NCBI GenBank assembly: GCA_964577985.1
Contig: CAZOAR010000003.1
Span: 25,887 to 89,886, forward strand
Direction of reading: 5' to 3'
DNA: 64,000 nt
From: CAZOAR01 sp964577985
GTDB lineage: Bacteria > Gemmatimonadota > CAZMKB01 > CAZNLH01
The notes beneath the pieces are model-generated. The model saw nothing but the letters and a program-made list of their open reading frames with translations. It made no database searches and was not told the DNA's origin. Positions 33,550 through 41,534 of this stretch are shown piece by piece (position 1 is the first letter of the stretch; each line of letters opens with the position of its first letter). The position numbers were made by a program, and so were the translations under genes.

Positions 33550-34656
33550 TTGAGGTCGAGATTCTCAAAATGGTTTTCCGAGAGAGGAATTGACACGCTG
33601 GATGTGGCGGGTATCCTTGCATTCGCCGGTCTTGTTTTCGGGAGGATTTACTCGTGGCTTGACCTTGAGAGGAGTGAAGAAACAGCAGGAGGAACCGTGA
33701 AAAAGTGGTTTTTTCACACTGGCGGTCTCCTCTTCTGTATGACGGCAGTGACCGTGACCTCCGGTCTGTTCCTGCTTTTTTACTACCATCCGACTCCAGA
33801 GAGCGCGCAGGCGAGCCTGAGATACATAGAGAGCAGCGTGTTCTTTGGCCGGACACTGAGACAACTGCATGCCTGGTCTGCCAGCTCACTTATTTTTCTT
33901 ATCTTTGTGCACATTTTCAAGTGCTTTGCCAACAGGGCGTATGGTAGACCCAAAGAGCTGAACTGGTTAGTGGGTTCCTCACTTCTCTTCTTCTGCTTCT
34001 ATTTTCTTCTTACCGGGAGGTTGCTGCCATGGGACCAGTACTCGTACTGGAAGACAGTCGCGAACCTGAAGGTACTCTCGGATGTTCCCGTAATTGGCAG
34101 CTTCCTGGTGAACCTCCTCTATGGTGGACAAGATGTAACCTGGATCACGTTGATTCGTTTTTACAGCGCGCATGTTCTCGTTCTGCCACTTGTTACGGCG
34201 GCGCTGCTTCTTCTGCATTTCAGGCTCATGAGGAAAGACCATCATTCGTCGACGAGTGCTCCGCTTATTCGTGGGAGCGAGGCTGGTGGCAGTTACACGC
34301 CACGGTCTATCTTTACGGTGAAGGTCCTGGAGCTTGCAATGTTGAGTTACGTGATGCTCGGGATAGTCCTGACGCTTGCCATTTTGAGGCCTTATCCCCT
34401 GACGGAAGAGGCCAATCCTTTCAGCGCCATCATTCAGAAGCCGGAGTGGTATCTCCTGGGGGCTAAAAGGATACTCGACACAATGCCCGGATTCCTGTCT
34501 GCATTAGCCCTCCTCATTGTGCCGATTCTTTTCCTCTCGCTGCCGTATTTCGACGAACGTGGCTGGCTTTCATGGCTGACCGTCAAGCTCAGAATAGCAC
34601 TCGCGCTTCTCCTGACGCTCTTTTTCATGATTCTGACCTGGGGGCCTGTATCTTGA
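33550..34656 (+). CDS. Cytochrome b of a Rieske/cytochrome b complex
   Basis: Eight or so membrane helices in 368 residues, with b6-type heme ligands: H-x13-H in LRQLHAWSASSLIFLIFVHIF, and the second pair in YSAHVLVLPLVTAALLLLHF. The quinol site motif PEWY is present in IIQKPEWYLLGAKRIL, and LPWDQYSYWKTV is also characteristic. The N-terminal 45 residues are soluble and atypical. The TTG start follows GGAGG. It is a single-chain cytochrome b, with subunits IV-like helices at its C-terminus, and no cytochrome c1 gene is present. Confidence 0.93.
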   Translation: MRSRFSKWFSERGIDTLDVAGILAFAGLVFGRIYSWLDLERSEETAGGTVKKWFFHTGGLLFCMTAVTVTSGLFLLFYYHPTPESAQASLRYIESSVFFGRTLRQLHAWSASSLIFLIFVHIFKCFANRAYGRPKELNWLVGSSLLFFCFYFLLTGRLLPWDQYSYWKTVANLKVLSDVPVIGSFLVNLLYGGQDVTWITLIRFYSAHVLVLPLVTAALLLLHFRLMRKDHHSSTSAPLIRGSEAGGSYTPRSIFTVKVLELAMLSYVMLGIVLTLAILRPYPLTEEANPFSAIIQKPEWYLLGAKRILDTMPGFLSALALLIVPILFLSLPYFDERGWLSWLTVKLRIALALLLTLFFMILTWGPVS

Positions 34657-34658
34657 CA

Positions 34659-35903
34659 ATGCCCCGGGAAAAGAAACTCATATCAAAAGTGCTCATGCTC
34701 TGGTTTCTCCTGTTGATTGGCGGTTCCGGCTTGAGGGCCGAGTACGCCCCGGAGGAAAAGGCCAATTCCTGCATGGTATGCCACTCTACCGTAAAGGCAC
34801 AGTACATGGATGATATTCACTTCAAGCGCGGAATTTCCTGTGATACATGTCATGGTGGAGATCCGGCCGAGTTCGAACTTGAGAATTCGAAAGCATCCTC
34901 TACAGACTACAAGGGAGGCTTCAGCAAGCTGGAAGGTGTCAAGCTCTGCGCATCATGCCATTCGGACGAGGTCTTGATGCGCCAGTACGGGTTGAGTACT
35001 GACCAGTACCAACAATACCTTACCAGCAGGCACGGCAGAATGCTTGTTGAAGATGGCGACCAGGGTGTGGCATCCTGCGTGGATTGTCACGGCGCTCACT
35101 CTGTTCTGCCGGCATCAGATCCATCCAGCAGTGTGTTCAGAAAGAACCTGCCATATACGTGCGGAAAATGTCATTCGGATGATGAGCATATGAAGAGATA
35201 CGGTTTCCCCACCGATCAACTGGACGACTATCTGCACTCAGTCCATGGGGTTCAACTCATCGAAAACAACAATCGAGCCGTTCCGGAGTGCGCGCAGTGT
35301 CATGGCGTACACGGGGCCAGTGCACCGGGCACCACGGAAGTATTTAACGTGTGCGGCCAATGCCACCCGTTCATACGTGAGCAGTTCATGAGAAGCCCCC
35401 ATTTTGAGGCGGAGAAAGAAGGCTTGATGAATGGTTGTGTGGCCTGTCATAGTGATCACAGAATAGTGAGGGCGGATGCCGACTCCATCATCAAGAAGTG
35501 CCGTGAATGTCACGAAGAGAGTAGCGATGCGTACGAGACTGGCATGGCAATGAAGTCACTGATTCATGGTGCCTGGGAGAGATACTACGAGGGCAGGGCT
35601 GAAGTCGACACCGCCGTTGTCAGAGGTCTTCTGGTGACAGATGAAGAGATGATGATGGAAGAAGCCTTTACGCTCCTCACGAGTTTGCGGACATCCCAGC
35701 ACACTCTCGATCTGGACGAAATGAGAAGTGAAGCTGCAAAGGCAACCTCTATTGTGAATAGTGTCATAGCGACCCTCGAACATGAACTTGTCTCCATAAG
35801 GATCTACAAGCTCGTTCTCATACCCGTCTGGTTGTTCGTATCAGGAATGCTGGCGTTGTTCTACGCAGGCTTGAAGAGGAGAGCAGCGAAGAAGCGGCGG
35901 TGA
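34659..35903 (+). CDS. Nine-heme membrane-anchored cytochrome c
   Basis: After a signal peptide (KVLMLWFLLLIGGSGLRA) come nine CxxCH motifs: CMVCH, CDTCH, CASCH, CVDCH, CGKCH, CAQCH, CGQCH, CVACH, CRECH. A helical region and a C-terminal membrane helix (LVLIPVWLFVSGMLALFYAGL) anchor it with the hemes in the periplasm. 414 residues. Its ATG is 2 nt after the cytochrome b stop, so it is the natural replacement for cytochrome c1 as electron acceptor of the Rieske protein. This role is inference from gene order. Confidence 0.92.
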   Translation: MPREKKLISKVLMLWFLLLIGGSGLRAEYAPEEKANSCMVCHSTVKAQYMDDIHFKRGISCDTCHGGDPAEFELENSKASSTDYKGGFSKLEGVKLCASCHSDEVLMRQYGLSTDQYQQYLTSRHGRMLVEDGDQGVASCVDCHGAHSVLPASDPSSSVFRKNLPYTCGKCHSDDEHMKRYGFPTDQLDDYLHSVHGVQLIENNNRAVPECAQCHGVHGASAPGTTEVFNVCGQCHPFIREQFMRSPHFEAEKEGLMNGCVACHSDHRIVRADADSIIKKCRECHEESSDAYETGMAMKSLIHGAWERYYEGRAEVDTAVVRGLLVTDEEMMMEEAFTLLTSLRTSQHTLDLDEMRSEAAKATSIVNSVIATLEHELVSIRIYKLVLIPVWLFVSGMLALFYAGLKRRAAKKRR

Positions 35904-35950
35904 AGTGAGACCTTGCCAGGACCCGCTTTCCGGGCGTAATCTCAGAGGGG

Positions 35951-38161
35951 ATGATGAGAAAAAGGACGCTGAAAATATTATTCTTTCTTGTATGCGCGTT
36001 TGCTGTTTTCTCGGTTCTTTTTGTTGAATACAGTGCCACCCCACAGTTCTGCAATTCCTGCCACAATATGGAACCATATTACAATGCATGGAAGGCCTCA
36101 TCCCATAATTTTGTCCCGTGTGTGGACTGTCACTATACGCCAGGGCTTGAATCACAGGCGAGAAGCAAGTTCGAGGCTATCAACCAGGTGGTCAGCTATG
36201 TGACACGAACATACGGAAGTCGACCCAGGGCAGAGATCAGTGATATGAGTTGCCTGCGATCCGGTTGCCATAGCCAGAGACTGCTTCAGGGACGGGTCGA
36301 CTTCAACGGGATATATTTTGATCACAGGCCTCATCTTGTCGAGGTCAGACGTGGCCTGAAGCTCCGATGCACCAGCTGTCATTCGCAGATCGTCCAGGGC
36401 ACCCACATGACGGTTACCACCAGCACCTGTTTCCTGTGCCACTTCAAGGGAACGGAGAGCGGCAAGAGCATTGCCGGCTGTACGTCTTGTCATCCCCCTC
36501 CCGAATCTGTCATCGAATTCGAAGGGATAGCCTTCAGTCACGCCGAGGTGGTTGAAAGAGGACTGGAATGCTCCAATTGTCATGTGCAGGTCATCCAGGG
36601 AAGCGGAGACGTTCCAAGGGAGAGATGCCTTATCTGCCACGGTGAACCTCAGCGGATAGAGAGGTACGATGAGGTCCAGTTCATACACGGAAAACATGTC
36701 TCGGAGCATAAGGTGGATTGCGAGGAATGCCACAATTCGATCGAACATGGACTCGTCAAGATGGCCTCGTCAATCGAGGTAGAATGTTCATCATGTCATC
36801 CGGATCACCATTCAGAGGTGAGAGAACTATACATGGGCGTAGGAGGCAAGGGGCTCCCGGCCAACCCCAGCAGCATGTTCCTGACTCGGGTCGGGTGTAA
36901 CGGGTGTCATCTGGTCCACAAGAAGGTAGAAGGATATGGAGAAATAATGGTTGCATCCGAAGCCTCCTGCATACACTGTCACGGAACCAAGTTCCACGGT
37001 ATGCTGGGGAACTGGAAGAGGGTTATAACTGAAAGCGTCGAATCTCTGTTGAAGACCCTCGACGAGGTGGAGGCAATCGTCCTCGCGAGTGCAGGCGATG
37101 AAGGATATGGAAGTGCGCTCAGGTCTCTTGAGACCGCCCGCCACAATATAGAAGTGGTTCACAAAGGAGATGGTGTGCATAATGTGGAGTATTCCATCGA
37201 ACTGCTGGAGGAGTCCTACCAGTCTATCAGGAAATCTCTTGTGGACGTCGGAAGCGATTATCAACCATCCCGGCCTGGGTTGACTCCGGCCTCTGATTCG
37301 GCCAGACGGAGTTGTTCGACGTGTCATGTAGGGATGGAGGAGAACGAGGAAGAAATCTTCGGCTATCATTTCGATCACTCTCCACACCTGGGGTCTGGCA
37401 TCGACTGTCTCGTCTGTCATGAGGGACTGCCGGGACATTCTGAAGTGGGACACGGTGCGCTGAGGCTTGCGGCTGGCGACTGTATGGATTGTCATCACTC
37501 GGGAGAGTCAGGGGATTGCGCGAGATGTCATGAGGATTACAAGACAAAGATGATTCGCATGAATGATGAAATCTTTGTCCATGACAGACATCTTGAGAAT
37601 GCCGGCCTGGAGTGTGTCGAGTGTCACGAAAAGAGTGACGTGAACCGGGCCGACCTCAGAGAGGGTCTGGAGTGCTATGGGTGTCATCACGATCGGCAGG
37701 ATCTTGAGTGCGAGTCGTGTCACACCGCGCAGGCCCGGTTCATGTCGGGTGCAGGAGTCGGTGGTGTGACAGATGAGCCGAGTATCATGGCCGATGCCGT
37801 TGAGTGTGGGGATTGTCACCGTGAGATCCAGAAGGGCTATTTCCCGGACAAGTTGAAAAATGCGTGTACGGGTTGTCACGATGAGGAATACGCCGGGATA
37901 CTTGCTGACTGGCAGGGAACGACGGAGAGAGGTCTTGAGAAAATTGAAGGGCTTTACAAGAAACTGGAAAAGAATAAATTGGAACTGAATCCTGAGGAAC
38001 TGAAGAGGCGAGATGAAGGCCTCGCGTTGATAAGAGAGAAGATCGAATGGATCAGGAGAGATGGGTCTCTCGGTGCCCATAACCCATTTCTGACAGAAAC
38101 ATTGATTGATGAGTGCGCTCGCGAAACAGAGATGATCCTTCAGAATGATCCAGGGAAGTGA
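35951..38161 (+). CDS. 21-heme membrane-anchored cytochrome c with NapC/NrfH-like N-terminus
   Basis: One N-terminal helix (TLKILFFLVCAFAVFSVLFVEY) and a NapC/NirT-like start (FCNSCHNMEPYYNAWKASSH, CVDCHYTPG) are followed by heme motifs through the whole 736 residues. There are 20 CxxCH and one CX4CH (CLRSGCH near residue 100), 21 candidate hemes. A long helical insert without hemes (about residues 355-445) splits the array into 12 and 9. It ends in a helical bundle. It follows the nine-heme gene by 47 nt and probably carries electrons onward across the periplasm. Confidence 0.92.
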   Translation: MMRKRTLKILFFLVCAFAVFSVLFVEYSATPQFCNSCHNMEPYYNAWKASSHNFVPCVDCHYTPGLESQARSKFEAINQVVSYVTRTYGSRPRAEISDMSCLRSGCHSQRLLQGRVDFNGIYFDHRPHLVEVRRGLKLRCTSCHSQIVQGTHMTVTTSTCFLCHFKGTESGKSIAGCTSCHPPPESVIEFEGIAFSHAEVVERGLECSNCHVQVIQGSGDVPRERCLICHGEPQRIERYDEVQFIHGKHVSEHKVDCEECHNSIEHGLVKMASSIEVECSSCHPDHHSEVRELYMGVGGKGLPANPSSMFLTRVGCNGCHLVHKKVEGYGEIMVASEASCIHCHGTKFHGMLGNWKRVITESVESLLKTLDEVEAIVLASAGDEGYGSALRSLETARHNIEVVHKGDGVHNVEYSIELLEESYQSIRKSLVDVGSDYQPSRPGLTPASDSARRSCSTCHVGMEENEEEIFGYHFDHSPHLGSGIDCLVCHEGLPGHSEVGHGALRLAAGDCMDCHHSGESGDCARCHEDYKTKMIRMNDEIFVHDRHLENAGLECVECHEKSDVNRADLREGLECYGCHHDRQDLECESCHTAQARFMSGAGVGGVTDEPSIMADAVECGDCHREIQKGYFPDKLKNACTGCHDEEYAGILADWQGTTERGLEKIEGLYKKLEKNKLELNPEELKRRDEGLALIREKIEWIRRDGSLGAHNPFLTETLIDECARETEMILQNDPGK

Positions 38162-38251
38162 TATCTGTGTTTTGGACCGCGCCCTTCTCGTTCAGGAACT
38201 CACCCGGATTTACGAGACACGGAAAGGAGGCTCAAGACAGATCCCGTGCAG

Positions 38252-38278
38252 CCTGGTTGCACTGCTGCAAGGACCAGG
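38252..38278 (+). promoter_or_regulatory. Intercistronic hairpin
   Basis: CCTGG-TTGCA, loop CTGC, TGCAA, a GGA bulge and CCAGG form a 10-bp stem in the 148-nt gap before the tetraheme gene. No T-run follows, so RNA processing or differential stability of the downstream message is more likely than termination. Confidence 0.4.
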
Positions 38279-38309
38279 TCTCAGCAATCACTCAAGGAGG
38301 TTTGAAAAG

Positions 38310-38855
38310 ATGAAAACTCTATTAGTTACATCTCTCGCGTTTGTTCTTGCCATGGGTCTGTTGTCGACCTCCGTGGCGGCGGAGGGAGCTCAGCACAGTT
38401 ACGTTGGAATGAAGAAATGCAAGATGTGTCACAGGAGCGCTAAAACAGGGAATCAGTACGGAATATGGGAGTCCTCAGCCCATGCCGCCGCTTATACCAA
38501 CCTGGCGAGCGATAAGGCAAAAGAGGTTGCCGCGAAGGCCGGGGTCGAGGGCGATCCACAGCAGAGCGATAAGTGTCTGAAGTGCCACACCACTGGCTTC
38601 GGCGTAGACGCATCCCTGCTGGGAACCGGTTTTGTAAAGGAAGACGGAGTTCAGTGCGAGGCGTGTCACGGGCCCGGGAGCGATTATTACAGGAAAAAGG
38701 TAATGGTGGATCGAGAGTTGGGTCTGCAGAACGGTCTGGTGGTTCCGGATGAGAAGATCTGCGTGACCTGCCACAACGAGGAAAATCCCACTCACAAGGA
38801 ATTTGATTTCGCGACTTATTTTGAGAAGATCGCTCATCCAGTTCCAGAGAAATAG
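38310..38855 (+). CDS. Tetraheme cytochrome of the c554/c-prime type
   Basis: A signal peptide (MKTLLVTSLAFVLAMGLLSTSVAA) precedes AQHSYVGMKKCKMCHRSAKTGNQY, the family start, and then CLKCHTTGFG, CEACHGPGSDYY and CVTCHNEENPTHKEFDF. Four hemes in 181 residues. The GPGSDYY and IWESSAHAAAY segments are standard for the family. AAGGAGG lies about 9 nt before the ATG, a strong site, suggesting abundant soluble protein. It may shuttle electrons from the membrane cytochromes. Confidence 0.93.
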   Translation: MKTLLVTSLAFVLAMGLLSTSVAAEGAQHSYVGMKKCKMCHRSAKTGNQYGIWESSAHAAAYTNLASDKAKEVAAKAGVEGDPQQSDKCLKCHTTGFGVDASLLGTGFVKEDGVQCEACHGPGSDYYRKKVMVDRELGLQNGLVVPDEKICVTCHNEENPTHKEFDFATYFEKIAHPVPEK

Positions 38856-39151
38856 CAATATTCTCTGTCAGGATCAGTAGATGCACATGTGAACGGCAGG
38901 CAGACTCCGCGGCACCCGATGGACAGAAGTTCGTTATGTGTTCCATGAAGCCTTTCCCCGGGCGATCTCTGTCTCATGGGGTGCTGTGGGGATGCGTGCA
39001 CCGGGGGAGACTTAAGAGGAGCGGAATGGTTTTCCTCTGTTGCCCGGAGCGACCTTTCGGTGCCTGCCACGAGTCCCTGTGAAAGGGTGCTGATAATCGT
39101 TGCTGATTGTCTTCGGGCACCGGCCTCGATCCGTCGAAACCTGGTGATGAG

Positions 39152-40675
39152 ATGGTTCAGAAAAACGAAACGACAGACATTGAGGAAAACGCCGACACCG
39201 GTGATAAGAACAGATTCGGGGCCTCACTCAGGACGAAGGTGATTCTCACCATGGTATTCATTATCTTCGTCATGACCGGGGCGACAGGATACATATGGTT
39301 CTACTACTGGAGGGAGCAACTCATAGAGTTGACCGAGGACCAGGTTTCCATGCTGTTCAAGTCCGTTGAATTCAGCATAACAAGAGCCATGGAGGAGGGA
39401 AGACAGGAAGATGTGAGCGGCATTCTCAAGCAGATACACATGAGGGAGGAGATGCTGAGTCTGCGCATATATGACATGGATGGTGTCATAAAGCGATCTT
39501 CTCACGAGGAGGAGGAGGGGACCAAGCCTGCGTTGCTTGGTCCTCACGTGGCGATCGGCGATGTCGGACCGAGCCTGACATCCCTGCGGAGCGGTAAAGG
39601 GGGCAATCTCAGGCTGATGTATCCGATTGAGAAAAAGGAACTCTGCGCCAATTGCCACAAGGGAAACGACAAGTACGTCGGGATCCTGGAACTCAACCTC
39701 TCACTGGACAATATCCAGGACATTATCAACAAGAACAGGAACTGGATGATCTATTATACAATCATCATGGTCCTGATCCTGTCGCTGGCGGTGGTGTTTC
39801 TTTTCGAGAGGGAAGTCCACGCTCCCATTTCTTCGATAGTGGAGACCATCAACGAGATCGAGGCGGGCAACCTGACTGCGAGAATCAATCTTTCGAGCAA
39901 GGATGAGCTGGGAATGATTGCCATTCATCTGAACTCTATGATCAGCAAACTGGAAAATGCGATCGGTGAAATCAGGGAGTACCACAGGAAGGAACTCAAG
40001 AAGAGCCAGCGGCTTGCGGCGATCGGAGAGCTTGCCGCAAGCATTTCTCACGAAATCAGGAACCCGCTGGCTGGAATAAAGGGAGCGATTCAGGTCATCA
40101 TAAGAGACGAGAATGTCACAGAGAGACACGCAGCCGTTCTGCGCGAAGTACTCTCGCAGGTGGATCGTCTGAATGGCACGGTTGGAGATCTCCTGACCTT
40201 CAGTCGACCGTTGACCCCTGAGGTGTCGCCGACAAGAATCTCCGCTGTCCTCGACAGTACGCTCGATCCACTGAAGCTTGAGCCTTACCTGGGAGACATA
40301 GAACTGGTAAGAAGATATGCGGAGTCTCCGGAGACAGCTGTTGACCATAATCTGATAGAGCAGGCATTCTTCAACATAGTCATCAATTCTCTACAGGCGA
40401 TGGAGGGCAACGGAACGCTGACAATTACTCTCGATCAGGTTGAGGGGAACACCCTTGTGACGTTCGAGGACACCGGCTGCGGAATCTCTCCGGATAACAT
40501 GGAGAAGATCTTCAGACCCTTCTACACGTCGAAACACCGTGGAACCGGTCTGGGTCTGTCGATCGCCAGGAACATCATAGAGGCTCACGGTGGTACTGTG
40601 GAGGTCTCGAGTGAGGAAGGCTGCGGAACGACGTTCGTCATCAGTATTCCGGGAACATCGACTCGATCGCATTGA
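39152..40675 (+). CDS. Sensor histidine kinase with a heme-c motif in its periplasmic domain
   Basis: Two membrane helices (VILTMVFIIFVMTGATGYIWFYYW and IYYTIIMVLILSLAVVFLF) bracket a periplasmic domain of about 150 residues that contains C165-A-N-C168-H169, a heme-c attachment motif, next to LRLMYPIEKKEL. A HAMP domain (HAPISSIVETINEIEAGNLTARI), the dimerisation/phosphorylation block (AASISHEIRNPLAGIKGAIQ) and a complete ATPase domain (FFNIVINSLQAM, DTGCGI, GTGLGLSIARNI) follow. It probably senses redox state or a ligand at a bound heme. It lies just after the cytochrome operon. Start chosen at MVQKNETTD; 507 residues. Confidence 0.92.
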   Translation: MVQKNETTDIEENADTGDKNRFGASLRTKVILTMVFIIFVMTGATGYIWFYYWREQLIELTEDQVSMLFKSVEFSITRAMEEGRQEDVSGILKQIHMREEMLSLRIYDMDGVIKRSSHEEEEGTKPALLGPHVAIGDVGPSLTSLRSGKGGNLRLMYPIEKKELCANCHKGNDKYVGILELNLSLDNIQDIINKNRNWMIYYTIIMVLILSLAVVFLFEREVHAPISSIVETINEIEAGNLTARINLSSKDELGMIAIHLNSMISKLENAIGEIREYHRKELKKSQRLAAIGELAASISHEIRNPLAGIKGAIQVIIRDENVTERHAAVLREVLSQVDRLNGTVGDLLTFSRPLTPEVSPTRISAVLDSTLDPLKLEPYLGDIELVRRYAESPETAVDHNLIEQAFFNIVINSLQAMEGNGTLTITLDQVEGNTLVTFEDTGCGISPDNMEKIFRPFYTSKHRGTGLGLSIARNIIEAHGGTVEVSSEEGCGTTFVISIPGTSTRSH

Positions 40676-40682
40676 TGTTCTA

Positions 40683-40713
40683 GAAATATTCCACACTGTG
40701 GGGGGAATAATTC
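40683..40713. promoter_or_regulatory. Dyad site upstream of the sigma-54 promoter of the receiver gene
   Basis: GAAATATTCC (40683-40692) and GGAATAATTC (40704-40713) are complementary at 9 of 10 positions across an 11-bp spacer. Read on the minus strand the left arm gives TGTGGAATATT, matching the first 11 bases of the site at 29935 at 10 positions. It lies 130-160 bp upstream of the -24 element. Confidence 0.5.
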
Positions 40714-40842
40714 GCAGGAGATCGAAAGCATAACAGGAGATGCTCATTGCCTGATCATAAGGCTCCGTCTTGAGTACACCCTTCTGCTCAGTAAGACCTT
40801 ACGCGGCTGAGGAAGCGGATCTGTGCAGGCATAAAGCAACAG

Positions 40843-40858
40843 TGGCACGAACCTTGCT
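40843..40858 (+). promoter_or_regulatory. Consensus sigma-54 promoter
   Basis: TGGCAC-GAACC-TTGCT matches the -24/-12 consensus at every conserved position (GG 40844-40845, GC 40856-40857). The predicted start near 40869 leaves a 49-nt leader to the response-regulator gene. Confidence 0.85.
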
Positions 40859-40917
40859 TTTTTGTGCTTTTGTTGAGAAATGGCGGGGCAAGTTTACGGC
40901 AGGAAGAAGGCATTAAC

Positions 40918-41322
40918 GTGGAGTTGACCTGTTCCAGGAAAAGAATACTCGTAGTCGACGACGAAAACCTGATTCGCTGGTCGTTATGCGCGACTCTCGA
41001 GGGGGAGGATTACGAGGTCCATATTGCTGATAGCGCTGAATCTGCCGTAGAATTGACCAGGAACATGAACTTCGACCTCATAATCACTGACTATCGTCTC
41101 GAGAAAGAAAACGGCCTTGATTTTTCAAGAAAGATCAAGAGTAGATTCCCCAGCACAATAGTATTTATGCTGACGGCATATGGGACAGAAGAGCTTCGAT
41201 CCAGGGCAGTCGGGATTGGTGTGGAAGCCTTTTTTGACAAGCCATTCGACATGTCATCTCTCACAAAGGAAGTGAAGAGATACCTCAGCAGACCTGAAAA
41301 GGACCCCCCAGCCTTTCGTTAA
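40918..41322 (+). CDS. Single-domain response regulator
   Basis: A 134-residue stand-alone receiver: D14-D15, phospho-acceptor D58 (LIITDYRLEKENG), T in MLTAYG and K in DKPF. There is no output domain. The GTG start is preceded by AAGAAGG about 8 nt upstream. Helix 1 reads ENLIRWSL, nearly the same as EKLIRWSL in the NtrC-type activator at 28.5 kb; helix 1 largely decides which kinase is recognised, so both may pair with the heme-motif kinase next door. It could act as a phosphate sink or relay. Confidence 0.88.
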   Translation: MELTCSRKRILVVDDENLIRWSLCATLEGEDYEVHIADSAESAVELTRNMNFDLIITDYRLEKENGLDFSRKIKSRFPSTIVFMLTAYGTEELRSRAVGIGVEAFFDKPFDMSSLTKEVKRYLSRPEKDPPAFR

Positions 41323-41458
41323 TCCAGTCATATTTTCATCCGCACTCCTCCCGTCGGCGACTCCGCAGCAGCACGAGGAGCGACAACCTCCATCAGAACG
41401 AAGGATTCGCCGCCACCGAACAAAATAAGACATTTGTGTATCTGCTTGACGTTGAAAG

Positions 41459-41488
41459 TTGACACGCAGGCCGTATCTGTGGTATAAT
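41459..41488 (+). promoter_or_regulatory. Sigma-70 promoter of the VCBS-repeat gene
   Basis: TTGACA (41459-41464), 18 bp, TATAAT (41483-41488). The predicted start near 41495 precedes an ATG at 41499 by only 4 nt and the GTG at 41535 by 40 nt. Confidence 0.8.
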
Positions 41489-41534
41489 AATGTTGTAAAT
41501 GGATTTTTCCGCATACCGCGAAAGGGGCTATCGC

